Source of the DNA: Nocardioides sp. Root122
GTDB taxonomy: Bacteria; Actinomycetota; Actinomycetes; Propionibacteriales; Nocardioidaceae
DNA length: 64,000 bases
NCBI RefSeq assembly: GCF_001425025.1
Contig: NZ_LMDE01000009.1
Span: 263,357 to 327,356, forward strand
Direction of reading: 5' to 3'
Positions within the stretch are counted from its first letter, which is position 1; each line of letters starts with the position of its first letter. Below the pieces are notes generated by a model. It made no database searches. It worked only from the letters and a program-made list of their open reading frames with translations, and was not told where the DNA came from. Of this stretch, positions 1 to 10,772 are shown one piece after another. A program made the translations under genes and the position numbers.

Positions 1-445
1 AGATCCGGTTGTTGAACAGCAGGATCGTCATGTTGACGTTGCGGCGCAGCGCGTGGATGAGGTGGTTGCCGCCGATCGACAGCGCGTCGCCGTCACCGGT
101 GACCACCCACACCGAGAGGTCCTCGCGGGCCGTGGCGATGCCGGTCGCGATCGTCGGCGCACGGCCGTGGATCGAGTGCATGCCGTAGGTGTCGAGGTAG
201 TAGGGGAAGCGCGAGGAGCAGCCGATCCCGGAGATGAACACGATGTTCTCGCGCCGCAGCCCGAGGTCGGGCAGGAAGGACTGCACGGCCTTGAGCACGG
301 CGTAGTCACCGCAGCCGGGGCACCAGCGCACCTCCTGGTCGGAGGTGAAGTCCTTGCCGGTCTGGGGCTCGTCGGTGGCGGGCACGCTCTCCGTGCCGGA
401 GCGGAACGACGGGATTCCTAGCTCGGTCAGTGGCTGGGTGGTCAT
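1..445 (-). CDS. korB: 2-oxoacid:ferredoxin oxidoreductase beta subunit (3' end outside window)
   Basis: Beta subunit of a two-subunit 2-oxoacid (probably 2-oxoglutarate):ferredoxin oxidoreductase, which binds thiamine diphosphate and decarboxylates the oxoacid to acyl-CoA while reducing ferredoxin. The first 148 residues are present. They include WCPGCGDY (41-48), the TPP-binding GDGD (117-120) and the paired Asn of NMTILLFNN (138-146). The ATG at 445-443 shares one base with the korA stop (TGATG), so translation is coupled. The C-terminal half lies beyond position 1. The substrate (2-oxoglutarate rather than pyruvate) is inferred from resemblance to the actinobacterial KorAB pair. Confidence 0.93.
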   Translation of the reverse strand, partial: MTTQPLTELGIPSFRSGTESVPATDEPQTGKDFTSDQEVRWCPGCGDYAVLKAVQSFLPDLGLRRENIVFISGIGCSSRFPYYLDTYGMHSIHGRAPTIATGIATAREDLSVWVVTGDGDALSIGGNHLIHALRRNVNMTILLFNNRI

Positions 446-2370
446 CACACATCCTCCTTCTGGGACGGCTGGCCCCAGATGCCGAGCTCCACGGTGGTGT
501 CCTCGGCCTGGCCGACGAGGTCGGCGATCACGTGGGCCAGCTGGGTGGCCTTGAGCGGGAGGCCGCGCACCTCGTTGTAGCCGACGACGTCGACGAGGTA
601 CTCGGCGCGGAGCAGCAGGGAGAGCTGGCCGAGGTTCATCTCGGGCACCAGCACCTTGTCGTAGCGCTTGAGCACCTCGCCCAGGTCCTTGGGGAACGGG
701 TTGAGGTGCCGAAGGTGTGCCTGCGCGACGTGGTAGCCGGCCTTGCGCACCCGGCGTACGCCGGCGCCGATGGGGCCGTAGGTCGAGCCCCAGCCGAGGA
801 CGAGCACCTTGGCCTCGCCGCTGGGGTCGTCGACCTCGAGCGGCGGCAGCGAGTCGGCGACGCGGTCGACCTTGGCCTGGCGGGTGCGGACCATGAAGTC
901 GTGGTTGGCCGGGTCGTAGGAGATGTTGCCGTGGCCGTCGCCCTTCTCGAGCCCGCCGAGGCGGTGCTCGAGGCCCGGGGTGCCCGGGATCGCCCACGGG
1001 CGCGCCAAGGTGGCCTCGTCGCGCAGGTAGGGCCAGAACTCGGCGTCGTCGCCCTCGCCGTGGTTGGTCTCGGTGGCGAACGCCGGGTCGATCGCCGGCA
1101 GCTCGTCGAGGGACGGGATCCGCCACGGCTCGGAGCCGTTGGCGAGGTAGCCGTCGGAGAGCAGCATGACCGGCGTGCGGTAGGTGATGGCGATGCGCAC
1201 GGCCTCGACGGCCGCGTCGAAGCAGTCGCCGGGGGAGCGCGGCGCGACGATCGGGAGCGGTGCCTCGCCGTTGCGGCCGAACATCGCCTGGAGCAGGTCG
1301 GCCTGCTCGGTCTTGGTGGGCAGGCCGGTCGACGGCCCGCCACGCTGCACGTCGACGACGACGAGCGGCAGCTCGGTCATGATCGCGAGGCCGATCGCCT
1401 CCGACTTGAGGGAGACGCCCGGGCCGGACGTGGTGGTGACGCCCAGCTGGCCGGCGAAGGATGCGCCGATGGCGGCACCCACGCCCGCGATCTCGTCCTC
1501 GGCCTGGAACGTCGTCACGCCGAAGCCCTTGTGCTTCGAGAGCTCGTGGAGGATGTCGGAGGCCGGGGTGATCGGGTAGGACCCCAGGAAGACTGGCAGC
1601 CCGGCCTGCACGCCGCCGGCGATGAGGCCGTAGGACAGGGCGAGGTTGCCGGTGATGTTGCGGTAGGTGCCGGACGGCATGGTGGCCGGCTTGATCTCGT
1701 AGCGGACCGCGAACGCCTCGGTGGTCTCGCCGAAGTACCAGCCGGACTTGAAGGCGGTGATGTTGGCGTCGCGGATCGCGGGGACCTTGGCGAAGCGCTT
1801 GGAGACGAAGTCGACGGTCGTCTCGGTCGGGCGGCCGTACATCCACGACAGGAGGCCCAGCGCGAACATGTTCTTCGCGCGCGAGGCGTCCTTGCGGGAG
1901 AGGCCGAACTCCTTGACCGCCTCGACCGTCATGCCCGTCAGGTCGACGGTGTGCACCACGAAGTCGGCCAGGCTCTCGTCCTCGAGCGGGTTGGCCTGGT
2001 AGCCGGCCTTGGTGAGGTTGCGCGCGGTGAAGTCGTGGGTGTCCACGATGATCGTCGCGCCGGGGGTCAGGTCGCCGAGGTTGGCGCGCAGCGCGGCGGG
2101 GTTCATCGCGACGAGCACGTCGGGGGCGTCGCCCGCGGTGAGGATGTCGTGGTCGGCGAAGTGCACCTGGAAGGACGAGACTCCGGGCAGCGTCCCCTGA
2201 GGGGCGCGGATCTCGGCGGGGAAGTTCGGCAGGGTCACCAGGTCGTTGCCGAAGACGGCCGTCTCCTGCGTGAACCGGTCGCCGGTGAGCTGCATGCCGT
2301 CGCCGGAGTCGCCGGCGAACCGGATGATGACGCGGTCGAGCTGCTTGACCTGTTTCTCGGGTGCTACCAC
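445..2370 (-). CDS. korA: 2-oxoacid:ferredoxin oxidoreductase alpha subunit
   Basis: Alpha subunit of the same complex, with the fused gamma-alpha architecture of actinobacterial KorA: a gamma domain opening with [11 protein letters not shown] near residue 20, followed by the pyrimidine-binding alpha domain. I place the start at the GTG at 2370, giving 641 residues, which is usual for the family. A -10-like TATCGT (2384-2379) sits eight bases upstream, so the mRNA is probably leaderless. The open frame continues upstream to 2502, but that extension is arginine-rich and unlike KorA. The enzyme reduces ferredoxin, possibly the donor for low-potential reactions elsewhere such as corrinoid activation (inference). 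Confidence 0.92.
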   Translation of the reverse strand: MVAPEKQVKQLDRVIIRFAGDSGDGMQLTGDRFTQETAVFGNDLVTLPNFPAEIRAPQGTLPGVSSFQVHFADHDILTAGDAPDVLVAMNPAALRANLGDLTPGATIIVDTHDFTARNLTKAGYQANPLEDESLADFVVHTVDLTGMTVEAVKEFGLSRKDASRAKNMFALGLLSWMYGRPTETTVDFVSKRFAKVPAIRDANITAFKSGWYFGETTEAFAVRYEIKPATMPSGTYRNITGNLALSYGLIAGGVQAGLPVFLGSYPITPASDILHELSKHKGFGVTTFQAEDEIAGVGAAIGASFAGQLGVTTTSGPGVSLKSEAIGLAIMTELPLVVVDVQRGGPSTGLPTKTEQADLLQAMFGRNGEAPLPIVAPRSPGDCFDAAVEAVRIAITYRTPVMLLSDGYLANGSEPWRIPSLDELPAIDPAFATETNHGEGDDAEFWPYLRDEATLARPWAIPGTPGLEHRLGGLEKGDGHGNISYDPANHDFMVRTRQAKVDRVADSLPPLEVDDPSGEAKVLVLGWGSTYGPIGAGVRRVRKAGYHVAQAHLRHLNPFPKDLGEVLKRYDKVLVPEMNLGQLSLLLRAEYLVDVVGYNEVRGLPLKATQLAHVIADLVGQAEDTTVELGIWGQPSQKEDV

Positions 2371-2628
2371 AAGCGGCAACGATAGCCGCCGGACACGCGC
2401 AGACGAGCCCTGCCTGACCCGTGGGACGCGCTCCCCACGGCGGCTGTGACGCGGGTCATGCGAACGTCCACCCCGATCGCTGCCGCCGCGTCGTCCCAGC
2501 ATGCGGGACGACGGGCGAGGAGGGCGCAGCCACGCGGGATCCGGCCCATCGGTGGGGTGACCTGCCCTTTTGTTAGGGGACCGTACGTATTACGGCGAGG
2601 TAATTAGTAAGGCGATCTAACCAACCTC

Positions 2629-2657
2629 TTGTGGTGCACGTCACAGGCTCCCTAGTT
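2629..2657 (+). promoter_or_regulatory. candidate chitinase promoter
   Basis: TTGTGG (2629-2634) and CTAGTT (2652-2657) are separated by 17 bp, followed by a leader of about 40 nt with a good Shine-Dalgarno (GGGAGG) before the ATG at 2704. The -10 match is only moderate. Confidence 0.4.
2630..2645. promoter_or_regulatory. CRP/GlxR-like operator upstream of chitinase
   Basis: TGTGGTGCACGTCACA matches the CRP-family consensus TGTGA-N6-TCACA at nine of ten defined positions. It overlaps the proposed -35 of the chitinase promoter. cAMP-CRP-type control of chitinases is known in Streptomyces. Whether binding here activates or represses is not visible. Confidence 0.5.
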
Positions 2658-2703
2658 TCGAGGCACGGGCGCGCCTGCGTCCGCATCCACTCGGGAGGAT
2701 CAG

Positions 2704-4212
<1,509 letters not shown>

Positions 4213-4225
4213 CACCCCGCACTCG

Positions 4226-4244
4226 CCGCCTCTCGGGAAGGCGG
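4226..4244 (+). terminator. possible terminator of chitinase gene
   Basis: Six-bp GC stem CCGCCT/AGGCGG with a 7-nt loop, 13 nt after the chitinase stop. There is no T tract, so this is weak evidence. Confidence 0.35.
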
Positions 4245-4305
4245 TCCGCCCGTTGCCGTGCCCGGGGGCGGGTGTGCGGCACGACACGCGGACCAATGTC
4301 CTTGT

Positions 4306-4362
4306 GATCAATAAAGTCATGTATCTTTCTCGACATTGCTCACCGATCAAGAAAGTCGAGTA
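4306..4362. promoter_or_regulatory. direct repeat upstream of sulfate uptake operon
   Basis: GATCAATAAAGTCATGTA (4306-4323) and GATCAAGAAAGTCGAGTA (4345-4362) match at 15 of 18 positions, with starts 39 bp apart. The stretch is AT-rich against the background and ends six bases before the first gene of the sulfate importer, so it is a good candidate operator pair. The regulator is unknown. Confidence 0.5.
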
Positions 4363-4368
4363 CCCCTC

Positions 4369-5397
4369 ATGCAGAACCGTTCACGCGCCGCCCTCGCGGC
4401 CGCTCTGGTCTCCGGACTGGCCCTGTCCGCCTGCTCCGCCGCCGGTGGCTCGAGCGACTCCGACGCGAACACGCTGAGCGTCGTCGGCTACTCGGTGCTC
4501 GAAGCCGCCAACAAGCCCGTCTTCGAGGACTTCGAGGGCACCGACGCAGGCAAGGACGTCACCTTCAAGACGTCGTACGGCGCCTCGGGTGACCAGTCCC
4601 GCGCGGTCGAGGGAGGCCTCGACGCCGACGTCGTCCACTTCTCCCTCGAGCCCGACATCCAGCGTCTCGTCGACGCCGGCCTGGTCGACGAGGGCTGGAA
4701 GGACAACACCGACACGCAGGGCATCGTCACGTCCTCGGTGGTCTCCTTCGTCGTCCGCGAGGGCAACCCGAAGGACATCCGGGGCTGGGACGACCTGATC
4801 AAGCCGGGCGTCGAGATCATCACGCCCAACCCGGCCTCGTCCGGCTCGGCGAAGTGGAACATCCTCGGCGCCTGGGGCCACGCCATCCAGGCCGGCGGCT
4901 CCGAGAAGGACGCCACCGAGTTCGTCGAGAAGTTCCTCGGCAACACGATCTCGCTCCCGAGCTCGGGCCGCGAGGCGACCACCGCGTTCTCCGAGGGCAA
5001 CGGCGACGTGCTCATCTCCTACGAGAACGAGGCGATCCTGGCCCGCGCCAACGGTGAGGCCTTCGACTACGTCGTCCCCGACGACACCCTGCTGATCGAG
5101 AACCCGGCCGCGGTCACGACCGACTCGTCCGACACGGCGCAGGCCTTCCTCGACTTCCAGCTCACGCCGGACGCCCAGGCCGACTACGCCACCTTCGGCT
5201 TCCGCCCGGTCGTCGACGGCGTGACCCTGCCCGAGGTCGAGGGCGCGAACGACCCGTCCGACCCGTTCCCGACCCCGGGCACGCTGCTCACCATCGACGA
5301 CGACTTCGGTGGCTGGGGCGAGGCGAACTCGAAGTTCTTCGACGAGAACGACGGCATCATCACCCGGCTCCAGGAAGAGACGGGCACCCTCGGATGA
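4369..5397 (+). CDS. sulfate ABC transporter substrate-binding lipoprotein
   Basis: Periplasmic-type sulfate/thiosulfate binding protein (Sbp/CysP family), 342 residues, anchored as a lipoprotein: the N-terminus is short and basic, then hydrophobic, ending in the lipobox LSAC with Cys22. Family motifs include SYGASGDQSRAVEGG, NPASSGSAKWN and YENEAI. I chose the ATG at 4369 because it gives a proper lipoprotein signal; an in-frame start at 4336 would add 11 residues inside the direct repeat. It heads an operon with cysT, cysW and cysA and overlaps cysT by ATGA. Sulfate versus thiosulfate specificity cannot be told from sequence. Confidence 0.92.
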   Translation: MQNRSRAALAAALVSGLALSACSAAGGSSDSDANTLSVVGYSVLEAANKPVFEDFEGTDAGKDVTFKTSYGASGDQSRAVEGGLDADVVHFSLEPDIQRLVDAGLVDEGWKDNTDTQGIVTSSVVSFVVREGNPKDIRGWDDLIKPGVEIITPNPASSGSAKWNILGAWGHAIQAGGSEKDATEFVEKFLGNTISLPSSGREATTAFSEGNGDVLISYENEAILARANGEAFDYVVPDDTLLIENPAAVTTDSSDTAQAFLDFQLTPDAQADYATFGFRPVVDGVTLPEVEGANDPSDPFPTPGTLLTIDDDFGGWGEANSKFFDENDGIITRLQEETGTLG

Positions 5398-6239
5398 GCT
5401 CCGCCACCGCTGCGGTCACGCCCGTCCGCCGGCTGCGCCGGAGGTCGCCGGGCCACACGCTGACCCGCACCTCCGGGCTCAGCCTCGGGATCGCCGTCAC
5501 CTGGTTCAGCCTGCTCGTGCTGATCCCGCTCTCGGCACTGGTCGTGACCGCAGCCGGTGGCGGCTGGGACGCCTACGCCAGCACCCTCACCAGCCCGCAG
5601 GCCTGGGCCGCGATCCGGCTCACCGTCGGGCAGTCGGTCGTCGTCACGCTGGTCAACATCGTGATCGGCACCGTCATCGCCTGGGTGCTGGTCCGGGACC
5701 GGTTCTTCGGCAAGCGCGCGCTCGACGTCGTCATCGACATCCCGTTCGCGCTGCCCACGATCGTGGCCGGCCTGGTGCTGCTCAGTCTCTACGGGCCGAA
5801 CAGCCCGCTGGGCCTGCACTGGGCCAACACCGAGCGGGCGGTCACGCTCGCCCTGGCGTTCGTCACGCTCCCCTTCATCGTCCGCACCGTCCAGCCGGTC
5901 CTGGAGGAGCTCGACACCGACGTGGAGGAGGCGGCCGCCTCCTTGGGCGCCACCGGCCTCACCACGTTCCGTCGGGTGATCCTGCCGAGCCTGGTCCCGG
6001 CGATCGCCGCCGGTGCGGCACTCTCCTTCGCCCGGGCGATCTCCGAGTACGGCTCGCTGGTGCTGCTCTCGGGCAACCTCCCCTTCAGGACCGAGGTGGT
6101 CTCCGTGCGCGTGCTCTCGTTCATCGAGGGCGGCAACACCGCGGCCGCGGCCGCGCTGGCGTCGATCATGCTGTTCGTCGCCCTGGTCGTCATCGTCGCC
6201 CTCGACCTGCTGCAGAGGCGGGTGAGCCGACGTGGTTGA
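5394..6239 (+). CDS. cysT: sulfate ABC transporter permease CysT
   Basis: Inner-membrane permease of the sulfate importer, 281 residues with about six hydrophobic segments. The ABC-permease EAA loop is present as EEAAASLGATGLTTFRRVIL near residue 180, followed by the family-typical ISEYGS and LSGNLPF. Starts within the stop of the binding protein (ATGA) and overlaps cysW by eight bases, so the four genes are translationally coupled. Confidence 0.93.
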   Translation: MSSATAAVTPVRRLRRRSPGHTLTRTSGLSLGIAVTWFSLLVLIPLSALVVTAAGGGWDAYASTLTSPQAWAAIRLTVGQSVVVTLVNIVIGTVIAWVLVRDRFFGKRALDVVIDIPFALPTIVAGLVLLSLYGPNSPLGLHWANTERAVTLALAFVTLPFIVRTVQPVLEELDTDVEEAAASLGATGLTTFRRVILPSLVPAIAAGAALSFARAISEYGSLVLLSGNLPFRTEVVSVRVLSFIEGGNTAAAAALASIMLFVALVVIVALDLLQRRVSRRG

Positions 6240-7044
6240 GCCGCCCCTCCCCGTCCGCTGGGCCCTGCGGGCCGTGGCCGTCGGCTACGTCTTCTTCCTG
6301 GTCGCCTGGCCGGTCTCGCTGGTCGCCGAGCACACCTTCGACGACGGCCTCACGACCTTCACCGAGACCTTGCAGGACCAGTACGTCCAGCGCGCCCTCC
6401 TGCTGACCGCGGAGATCGCTCTCTGGGCCGTGGTGATCAACCTGGTCTTCGGCGTCACGATCTCGCTGCTCCTGGTGCGGCACGAGTTCCCCGGGAAGCG
6501 GGTGCTCTCCGCGCTCGTCGACCTACCGATGTCGGTCTCCCCGGTCGTGGTCGGCCTGGCGCTGCTGCTGGTCTACAACGGCCGCACCGGCTGGTTCGGC
6601 CCGACGCTGGAGTCGGCCGGTCTCCAGGTCATCTTCAGCTCGCCCGGCATGATCATGGCCACCTGCTTCGTGGCCCTGCCGCTCGTCATCCGCGAGGTGG
6701 TCCCGGTGCTCACCGAGCTCGGCGACGACCAGGAGCAGGCCGCCCGCAGCCTCGGCGCCACGGGTCGCCAGACCTTCTGGCGGATCACGCTGCCCTCGAT
6801 CAAGTGGGCCGTGGTCTACGGCGTCGTGCTGTCCCTCGCCCGCTCGCTCGGTGAGTTCGGGGCGGTCAAGATCGTCTCGGGCAACTTCACCGGCGAGACC
6901 CAGACGGCGACGCTCGTCGTCGAGCAGAAGTACCAGAACTTCGAGCAGGCCGCTGCCTACAGCACGGCCTTCATCCTGGCGGCCATCGCGGTGATCTGCA
7001 TCGTCGTGGTCTCCCTCCTCCGACCCAAGGAGTCGCACGCATGA
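6232..7044 (+). CDS. cysW: sulfate ABC transporter permease CysW
   Basis: Second membrane subunit of the sulfate importer, 270 residues, GTG start inside the end of cysT. EAA loop [20 protein letters not shown] is near residue 165, then [17 protein letters not shown] as expected in CysW, and about six membrane segments. Its stop overlaps an ATG that opens the 19-codon mini-frame leading to cysA. Confidence 0.93.
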   Translation: MVEPPLPVRWALRAVAVGYVFFLVAWPVSLVAEHTFDDGLTTFTETLQDQYVQRALLLTAEIALWAVVINLVFGVTISLLLVRHEFPGKRVLSALVDLPMSVSPVVVGLALLLVYNGRTGWFGPTLESAGLQVIFSSPGMIMATCFVALPLVIREVVPVLTELGDDQEQAARSLGATGRQTFWRITLPSIKWAVVYGVVLSLARSLGEFGAVKIVSGNFTGETQTATLVVEQKYQNFEQAAAYSTAFILAAIAVICIVVVSLLRPKESHA

Positions 7045-7100
7045 GATTCACCCCAACACACCACTCGCTTCGCTCGCGCTTCGCCGGGGGCCCCGAATGA
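7041..7100 (+). other. 19-codon mini-frame coupling cysW to cysA
   Basis: The ATG at 7041 overlaps the cysW stop (ATGA) and its own stop at 7098-7100 overlaps the cysA start (ATGA), so a 19-residue frame bridges the gap exactly. The DNA includes CACTCGCTTCGCTCGCG, resembling the intergenic repeat at 39088-39148. It may be a repeat remnant that kept the frame or a coupling peptide. There is no evidence that the peptide has a function of its own. Confidence 0.35.
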
Positions 7101-8074
7101 GCATCGAGATCAACAACGTCACGAAGACGTGGGGCGACTTCGTGGCCCTCGACGACGTCACCGTCTCGCTCCCCACGGGCCAGCTCACCGCGCTGCTCGG
7201 CCCGTCCGGCGGTGGCAAGTCGACCCTGCTGCGGGTGATTGCCGGCCTGGAGACCGCCGACACCGGAACCGTCTCGATCGAGGGCGTCGACGCCACCGGC
7301 CTTCCGGCCCAGAAGCGCAACGTCGGCTTCGTGTTCCAGCACTACGCCGTCTTCAAGCACATGACGGTCGCCAAGAACGTCGCCTTCGGCCTCGAGATCC
7401 GCAAGAAGCCCAAGGAGCAGGTGGCGGCCCGCGTCGAGGAGCTGCTCAAGCTCGTGCACCTGTCCCAGTTCGGCCACCGCCTCCCCGCCCAGCTCTCCGG
7501 CGGCCAGCGGCAGCGCATGGCGCTCGCCCGCGCCCTCGCGGTGGAGCCCAGCGTGCTGCTGCTCGACGAGCCGTTCGGCGCGCTCGACGCGAAGGTCCGC
7601 AAGGAGCTGCGCGACTGGCTGCGCCGCCTCCACGACGAGGTGCCGGTCACCACGGTGTTCGTGACCCACGACCAGGAGGAGGCGATGGAGGTCGCCGACG
7701 AGATCGTGGTGATCAACGAGGGCCGCGTCGAGCAGGTCGGCACCCCCGACGAGCTCTACGAGACGCCGGCCAACGACTTCGTGATGTCGTTCCTCGGCGA
7801 CGTGACGCAGATCGCCGGCGTCTCGCTCCGCCCGCACGACGTGGACGTCTCGACCACCCCGATCCTCGCCGGCTCGACCGAGGGCACCATCTCGCGCCTG
7901 CTCAAGGTGGGCTTCGAGGTACGTCTCAACGTGCTCACCGTCGCCGGCGACGACGTCCACGTGGTGCTGTCGCGGGCCGAGGCGCGCTCCCTCGACCTCC
8001 GCGAGGGCAGCACGGTGTGGGTCACCGCGGCGCCGGGTGCGGCCGTCGTGCCGTCGATGCGGTTCGCCGGCTGA
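7097..8074 (+). CDS. cysA: sulfate ABC transporter ATP-binding protein
   Basis: Cytoplasmic ATPase that powers CysT/CysW, 325 residues. Walker [10 protein letters not shown] is near residue 36, the Q-loop VFQHYAVF follows, then the signature [15 protein letters not shown], Walker [12 protein letters not shown] and the switch His in VTHDQEEAM. The C-terminal TOBE-like part (about 240-325) is typical of CysA. Last gene of the importer operon; no strong terminator follows before the next, separately promoted gene. Confidence 0.94.
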   Translation: MSIEINNVTKTWGDFVALDDVTVSLPTGQLTALLGPSGGGKSTLLRVIAGLETADTGTVSIEGVDATGLPAQKRNVGFVFQHYAVFKHMTVAKNVAFGLEIRKKPKEQVAARVEELLKLVHLSQFGHRLPAQLSGGQRQRMALARALAVEPSVLLLDEPFGALDAKVRKELRDWLRRLHDEVPVTTVFVTHDQEEAMEVADEIVVINEGRVEQVGTPDELYETPANDFVMSFLGDVTQIAGVSLRPHDVDVSTTPILAGSTEGTISRLLKVGFEVRLNVLTVAGDDVHVVLSRAEARSLDLREGSTVWVTAAPGAAVVPSMRFAG

Positions 8075-8132
8075 TCACGGCCCCACCCCCAGGTCGCTGC
8101 CGCAGGTTGTCGCAACGCACTAGCGTTCACCT

Positions 8133-8774
8133 GTGATCACGGTGACGGAGGAAGTGAAGGCCTCCACCGAACGGCTCTGGGCCGCGGTGGAGACCTTCGA
8201 CGGTGAGGTCGCCGACGACACCCTCGCGGGGCTGCTCTGGGAGCGCGACCTCAGCGAAGCCATCATGCAGGTCGTGCTGCCGTTCCTCGCCGAGCTCGGC
8301 GACCGGTGGGAGGAGGGGCGCCTCTCGGTCGCGCACGAGCACTTCGTGAGCAACCTGCTGCGCCGTTGGCTGTGGGCCTACACCGGCCGCCCGCGCAGCG
8401 CCGACGCCACCGGGGGTCCGGTCGTGCTGCTGGCCTGCCCGCCGGGGGAGCGGCACGACCTGGTGCTGCTGTGCTTCTCGCTGCTCCTCGGGGAGAACGG
8501 CGCGCGCACCAGGTTCCTCGGCGCCGACACCCCCATGCCTGCGATCGTCGCGGCCGCCCGCGCGTCCAACGCCGACGCGGTCGTGATCGCGGCGACCCGC
8601 GACACCGCGCTGACCGCCGAGGCGGCTGCGATCAGCCGCCTGGCGGTCGAGCACCCGGTCTTCGTGGCCGGGCGCGGCGCGACCCAGGGCGTGGCCGAGC
8701 AGCTGCGGGCCCACCACCTGCCGCACGACCCCGTGGCGGCCGTGCACTTCCTCCGCACGGTGCTGGCGAGCTGA
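8133..8774 (+). CDS. stand-alone B12-binding protein with CarH-type W-x9-EH motif
   Basis: Cobalamin-binding protein of 213 residues, made of a helical cap (about 1-85) and a Rossmann B12 domain (about 95-213). In the cap, Trp59 is followed after exactly nine residues by Glu69-His70, the W-x9-EH signature of the adenosylcobalamin photoreceptors CarH/LitR. In the B12 domain, ERHDLV (106-111) supplies His108 as the likely lower cobalt ligand, with the usual Gly replaced by Val. No MerR-type DNA-binding domain is present. GTG start, preceded at 8121-8126 by TAGCGT, so probably leaderless. Partner and output are unknown. Confidence 0.75.
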   Translation: MITVTEEVKASTERLWAAVETFDGEVADDTLAGLLWERDLSEAIMQVVLPFLAELGDRWEEGRLSVAHEHFVSNLLRRWLWAYTGRPRSADATGGPVVLLACPPGERHDLVLLCFSLLLGENGARTRFLGADTPMPAIVAAARASNADAVVIAATRDTALTAEAAAISRLAVEHPVFVAGRGATQGVAEQLRAHHLPHDPVAAVHFLRTVLAS

Positions 8775-8792
8775 CCGACCCGCCCGCGGCCG

Positions 8793-9284
8793 TCAGCGGT
8801 AGTTGGTGAACTGCACGGCGAAGTCGTAGTCCTGCGACTTCACCAGCTGCTGGACGGCCTGGAGGTCGTCGCGCTTCTTCGACGACACCCGCAGCTCGTC
8901 GCCCTGGACCTGCGCCTTGACGCCCTTGGGGCCCTCGTCGCGGATCAGCTTGGAGATCTTCTTGGCGTCCTCGGAGGTGATGCCCTCCTTGAGCGCGATG
9001 TCGATCTTGGAGACCTGGCCGGACTGGCGCGGCTCCGAGGTGTCGAGGATCTTCAGGCTCTGGTTGCGCTTGATCAGCTTGTCCTGGAAGACGCTGAGCA
9101 CCGCGCTGGCGCGGTCGTCGGCGGAGGCGGTGATCTCGATCGCCGCCTCGCCCTTCCACTCGATGCTGGCTCCGGTGCCCTTGAAGTCGAAGCGCGTGGC
9201 GATCTCGCGGGCGGCCTGGCTCAGGGCGTTGTCGACCTCCTGGCGGTCCAGCTTGCTCACGATGTCGAAGCTCGAGTCAGCCAT
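8793..9284 (-). CDS. yajQ: YajQ-family nucleotide-binding protein
   Basis: Small two-domain protein of 163 residues, the normal YajQ length, starting [17 protein letters not shown] as in the family and ending VQFTNYR. YajQ proteins bind nucleotides (c-di-GMP in some species), and their cellular job in actinobacteria is unsettled. A strong ribosome site (TAGGAGG) lies seven bases before the ATG. Convergent with the B12-binding gene, with an 18-bp gap. Confidence 0.92.
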   Translation of the reverse strand: MADSSFDIVSKLDRQEVDNALSQAAREIATRFDFKGTGASIEWKGEAAIEITASADDRASAVLSVFQDKLIKRNQSLKILDTSEPRQSGQVSKIDIALKEGITSEDAKKISKLIRDEGPKGVKAQVQGDELRVSSKKRDDLQAVQQLVKSQDYDFAVQFTNYR

Positions 9285-9367
9285 GTGTGCCTCCTAGTGG
9301 GGGCTCCTGATGGGCGCCCCGGCGATTCGTGGTGATGTCCGTGCCTTGCTATTGTTCCGCACGGCCC

Positions 9368-9449
9368 GGCAGGTTGCCCGAGCGGCCAAAGGGAGCTGAC
9401 TGTAAATCAGCCGGCATTGCCTACAGAGGTTCGAATCCTCTACCTGCCA
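9368..9449 (+). tRNA. tRNA-Tyr (anticodon GTA)
   Basis: Class II tRNA of 82 nt with a long variable arm. Acceptor GGCAGGT pairs with ACCTGCC, anticodon stem GCTGA/TCAGC encloses the loop CTGTAAA, and the T-loop is TTCGAAT. CCA is not encoded. Confidence 0.97.
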
Positions 9450-9466
9450 CTGGACGAGTCCAGTCG

Positions 9467-9498
9467 CGAGACCCCCGCGCAGACGTGCGGGGGTCTCG
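9467..9498 (+). terminator. terminator of tRNA-Tyr
   Basis: Perfect 12-bp inverted repeat CGAGACCCCCGC/GCGGGGGTCTCG with an 8-nt loop, starting 18 nt after the tRNA. Very stable, though the tail is not T-rich. Confidence 0.75.
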
Positions 9499-9530
9499 TG
9501 CGTCCGGGGTCGCCCTGCTTGACTGCCCGG

Positions 9531-10772
9531 GTGAGCGAGCTGAGCGCCCAGGGCCCGGACGAGGAGTGGCTCGACGCGGAGTGCCGTCGCCTGCTCCGGT
9601 TCGGCCGTCGCACCGCGCACCCGTCCGGAGGTGCGGCCTGGCTGGACGACGACGGGGCGCCGGACCTGTCGCGCCCCGTCCACACGTGGATCACCAGCCG
9701 GACCGTCCACGTCTTCGGCCTCGGCACCCTGCTCGGGGTCGAGGGCTCCGAGGTCGTCGCCACCGCCGCGATCGACGGCCTGCGGACGACGCTGCACGAC
9801 GACGAGCACGGCGGCTGGTTCCACGCCGTCGACGCCGACGGCGTACCCGTGGAGGGGACGGGCAAGGCCTGCTACGACCATGCGTTCGTGATGCTGGCCG
9901 CGTCCACCGCGGTGGTCGCCGGACTCTCCGGCGCGCGTGAGCTGCTGGCGGAGGCGACCGACGTGTTCGCGCGCCGCTTCTTCGACGACGCGACCGGTCG
10001 GGTGTACGACGAGTGGGACCGCACGTGGAGCGCCCCGACGCCCTACCGCGGGCTCAACGCCACCATGCACTCGCTGGAGGCGCTCCTCGCGGTCGGCGAC
10101 GTGACGGGCGAGCGGGTCTGGCACGACCGGGCGGCCGCTCTCGCCGCCTTCGCCGTCGAGCTCGCCGCAGGCCACGACGGCCGGCTCCCCGAGCACTTCG
10201 GAGCCGACTGGTCGGTCGACCTCGACCTCAACCGCGACCGCCCCGACGACCCGTTCAAGCCCTTCGGTGCGACCCCGGGCCACGGCCTCGAGTGGTCGCG
10301 CCTGCTGCTGCACGTCGAGGCGACCCTGGGTGACCGGGCGCCCTCCGGCCTGCTGCCGACCTCGCGCGTGCTCTTCGACCGCGCCGTCGCCGACGGCTGG
10401 GCCGCCGACGGCGCCCCCGGCTTCGTCTACACCACCGACTGGACCGGTGCCCCGGTGGTGCGCGACCGGTTCCACTGGGTCGTCGCCGAGGGCATCGCCG
10501 CTGCCGCTGCCCTGCACCGGCGCACCGGTGAGACGTCCTACGCCGACCGGTACGCCGAGTGGTGGGCCTACGTCGACGCGTACGTCCGCGACCTCGAGCG
10601 AGGCTCGTGGCGCCACGAGCTGGACCCGTCGAACCGGCCGCAGGCATCGGTGTGGCCGGGCAAGCCCGACCTCTACCACGCGGTGCAGGCCACCCTCCTG
10701 CCGCGCCTGCCGCTGGCACCCAGTCTTGCGACGGCGGTGGCCGTGTCGGCCCGCGGCGGGACAGGAGCATGA
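9531..10772 (+). CDS. AGE-family sugar epimerase/isomerase
   Basis: Alpha/alpha-barrel enzyme of the N-acylglucosamine 2-epimerase superfamily, 413 residues, resembling the bacterial aldose-ketose isomerase branch (mannose isomerase, YihS). Conserved features include the YHAVQATLLPRLPL tail with the catalytic-type His, HWVVAEGI, and GHGLEWSRLLL. The GTG at 9531 is chosen because longer frames run through the tRNA-Tyr terminator and tRNA. It is coupled by ATGA to a PfkB sugar kinase, so isomerisation of an aldose (mannose is a guess) to a ketose followed by phosphorylation is a sensible reading. Confidence 0.8.
   Translation: MSELSAQGPDEEWLDAECRRLLRFGRRTAHPSGGAAWLDDDGAPDLSRPVHTWITSRTVHVFGLGTLLGVEGSEVVATAAIDGLRTTLHDDEHGGWFHAVDADGVPVEGTGKACYDHAFVMLAASTAVVAGLSGARELLAEATDVFARRFFDDATGRVYDEWDRTWSAPTPYRGLNATMHSLEALLAVGDVTGERVWHDRAAALAAFAVELAAGHDGRLPEHFGADWSVDLDLNRDRPDDPFKPFGATPGHGLEWSRLLLHVEATLGDRAPSGLLPTSRVLFDRAVADGWAADGAPGFVYTTDWTGAPVVRDRFHWVVAEGIAAAAALHRRTGETSYADRYAEWWAYVDAYVRDLERGSWRHELDPSNRPQASVWPGKPDLYHAVQATLLPRLPLAPSLATAVAVSARGGTGA

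Larger units (their letters stand above)
2371..2703. other. intergenic region between divergent korA and chitinase genes
   Basis: No convincing gene is seen in these 333 bases. The left end carries the korA -10 element. The right part is unusually AT-rich for this genome (about 2570-2625) and leads into the chitinase promoter with a CRP-like site. A small inverted repeat, CCGTA/TACGG with a 5-nt spacer, lies at 2581-2595 and is too short to interpret. Confidence 0.6.

Noticed and set aside
2581..2595. CCGTA/TACGG inverted repeat before chitinase
   Set aside because: Five-bp arms are expected by chance; listed only as part of the intergenic description.
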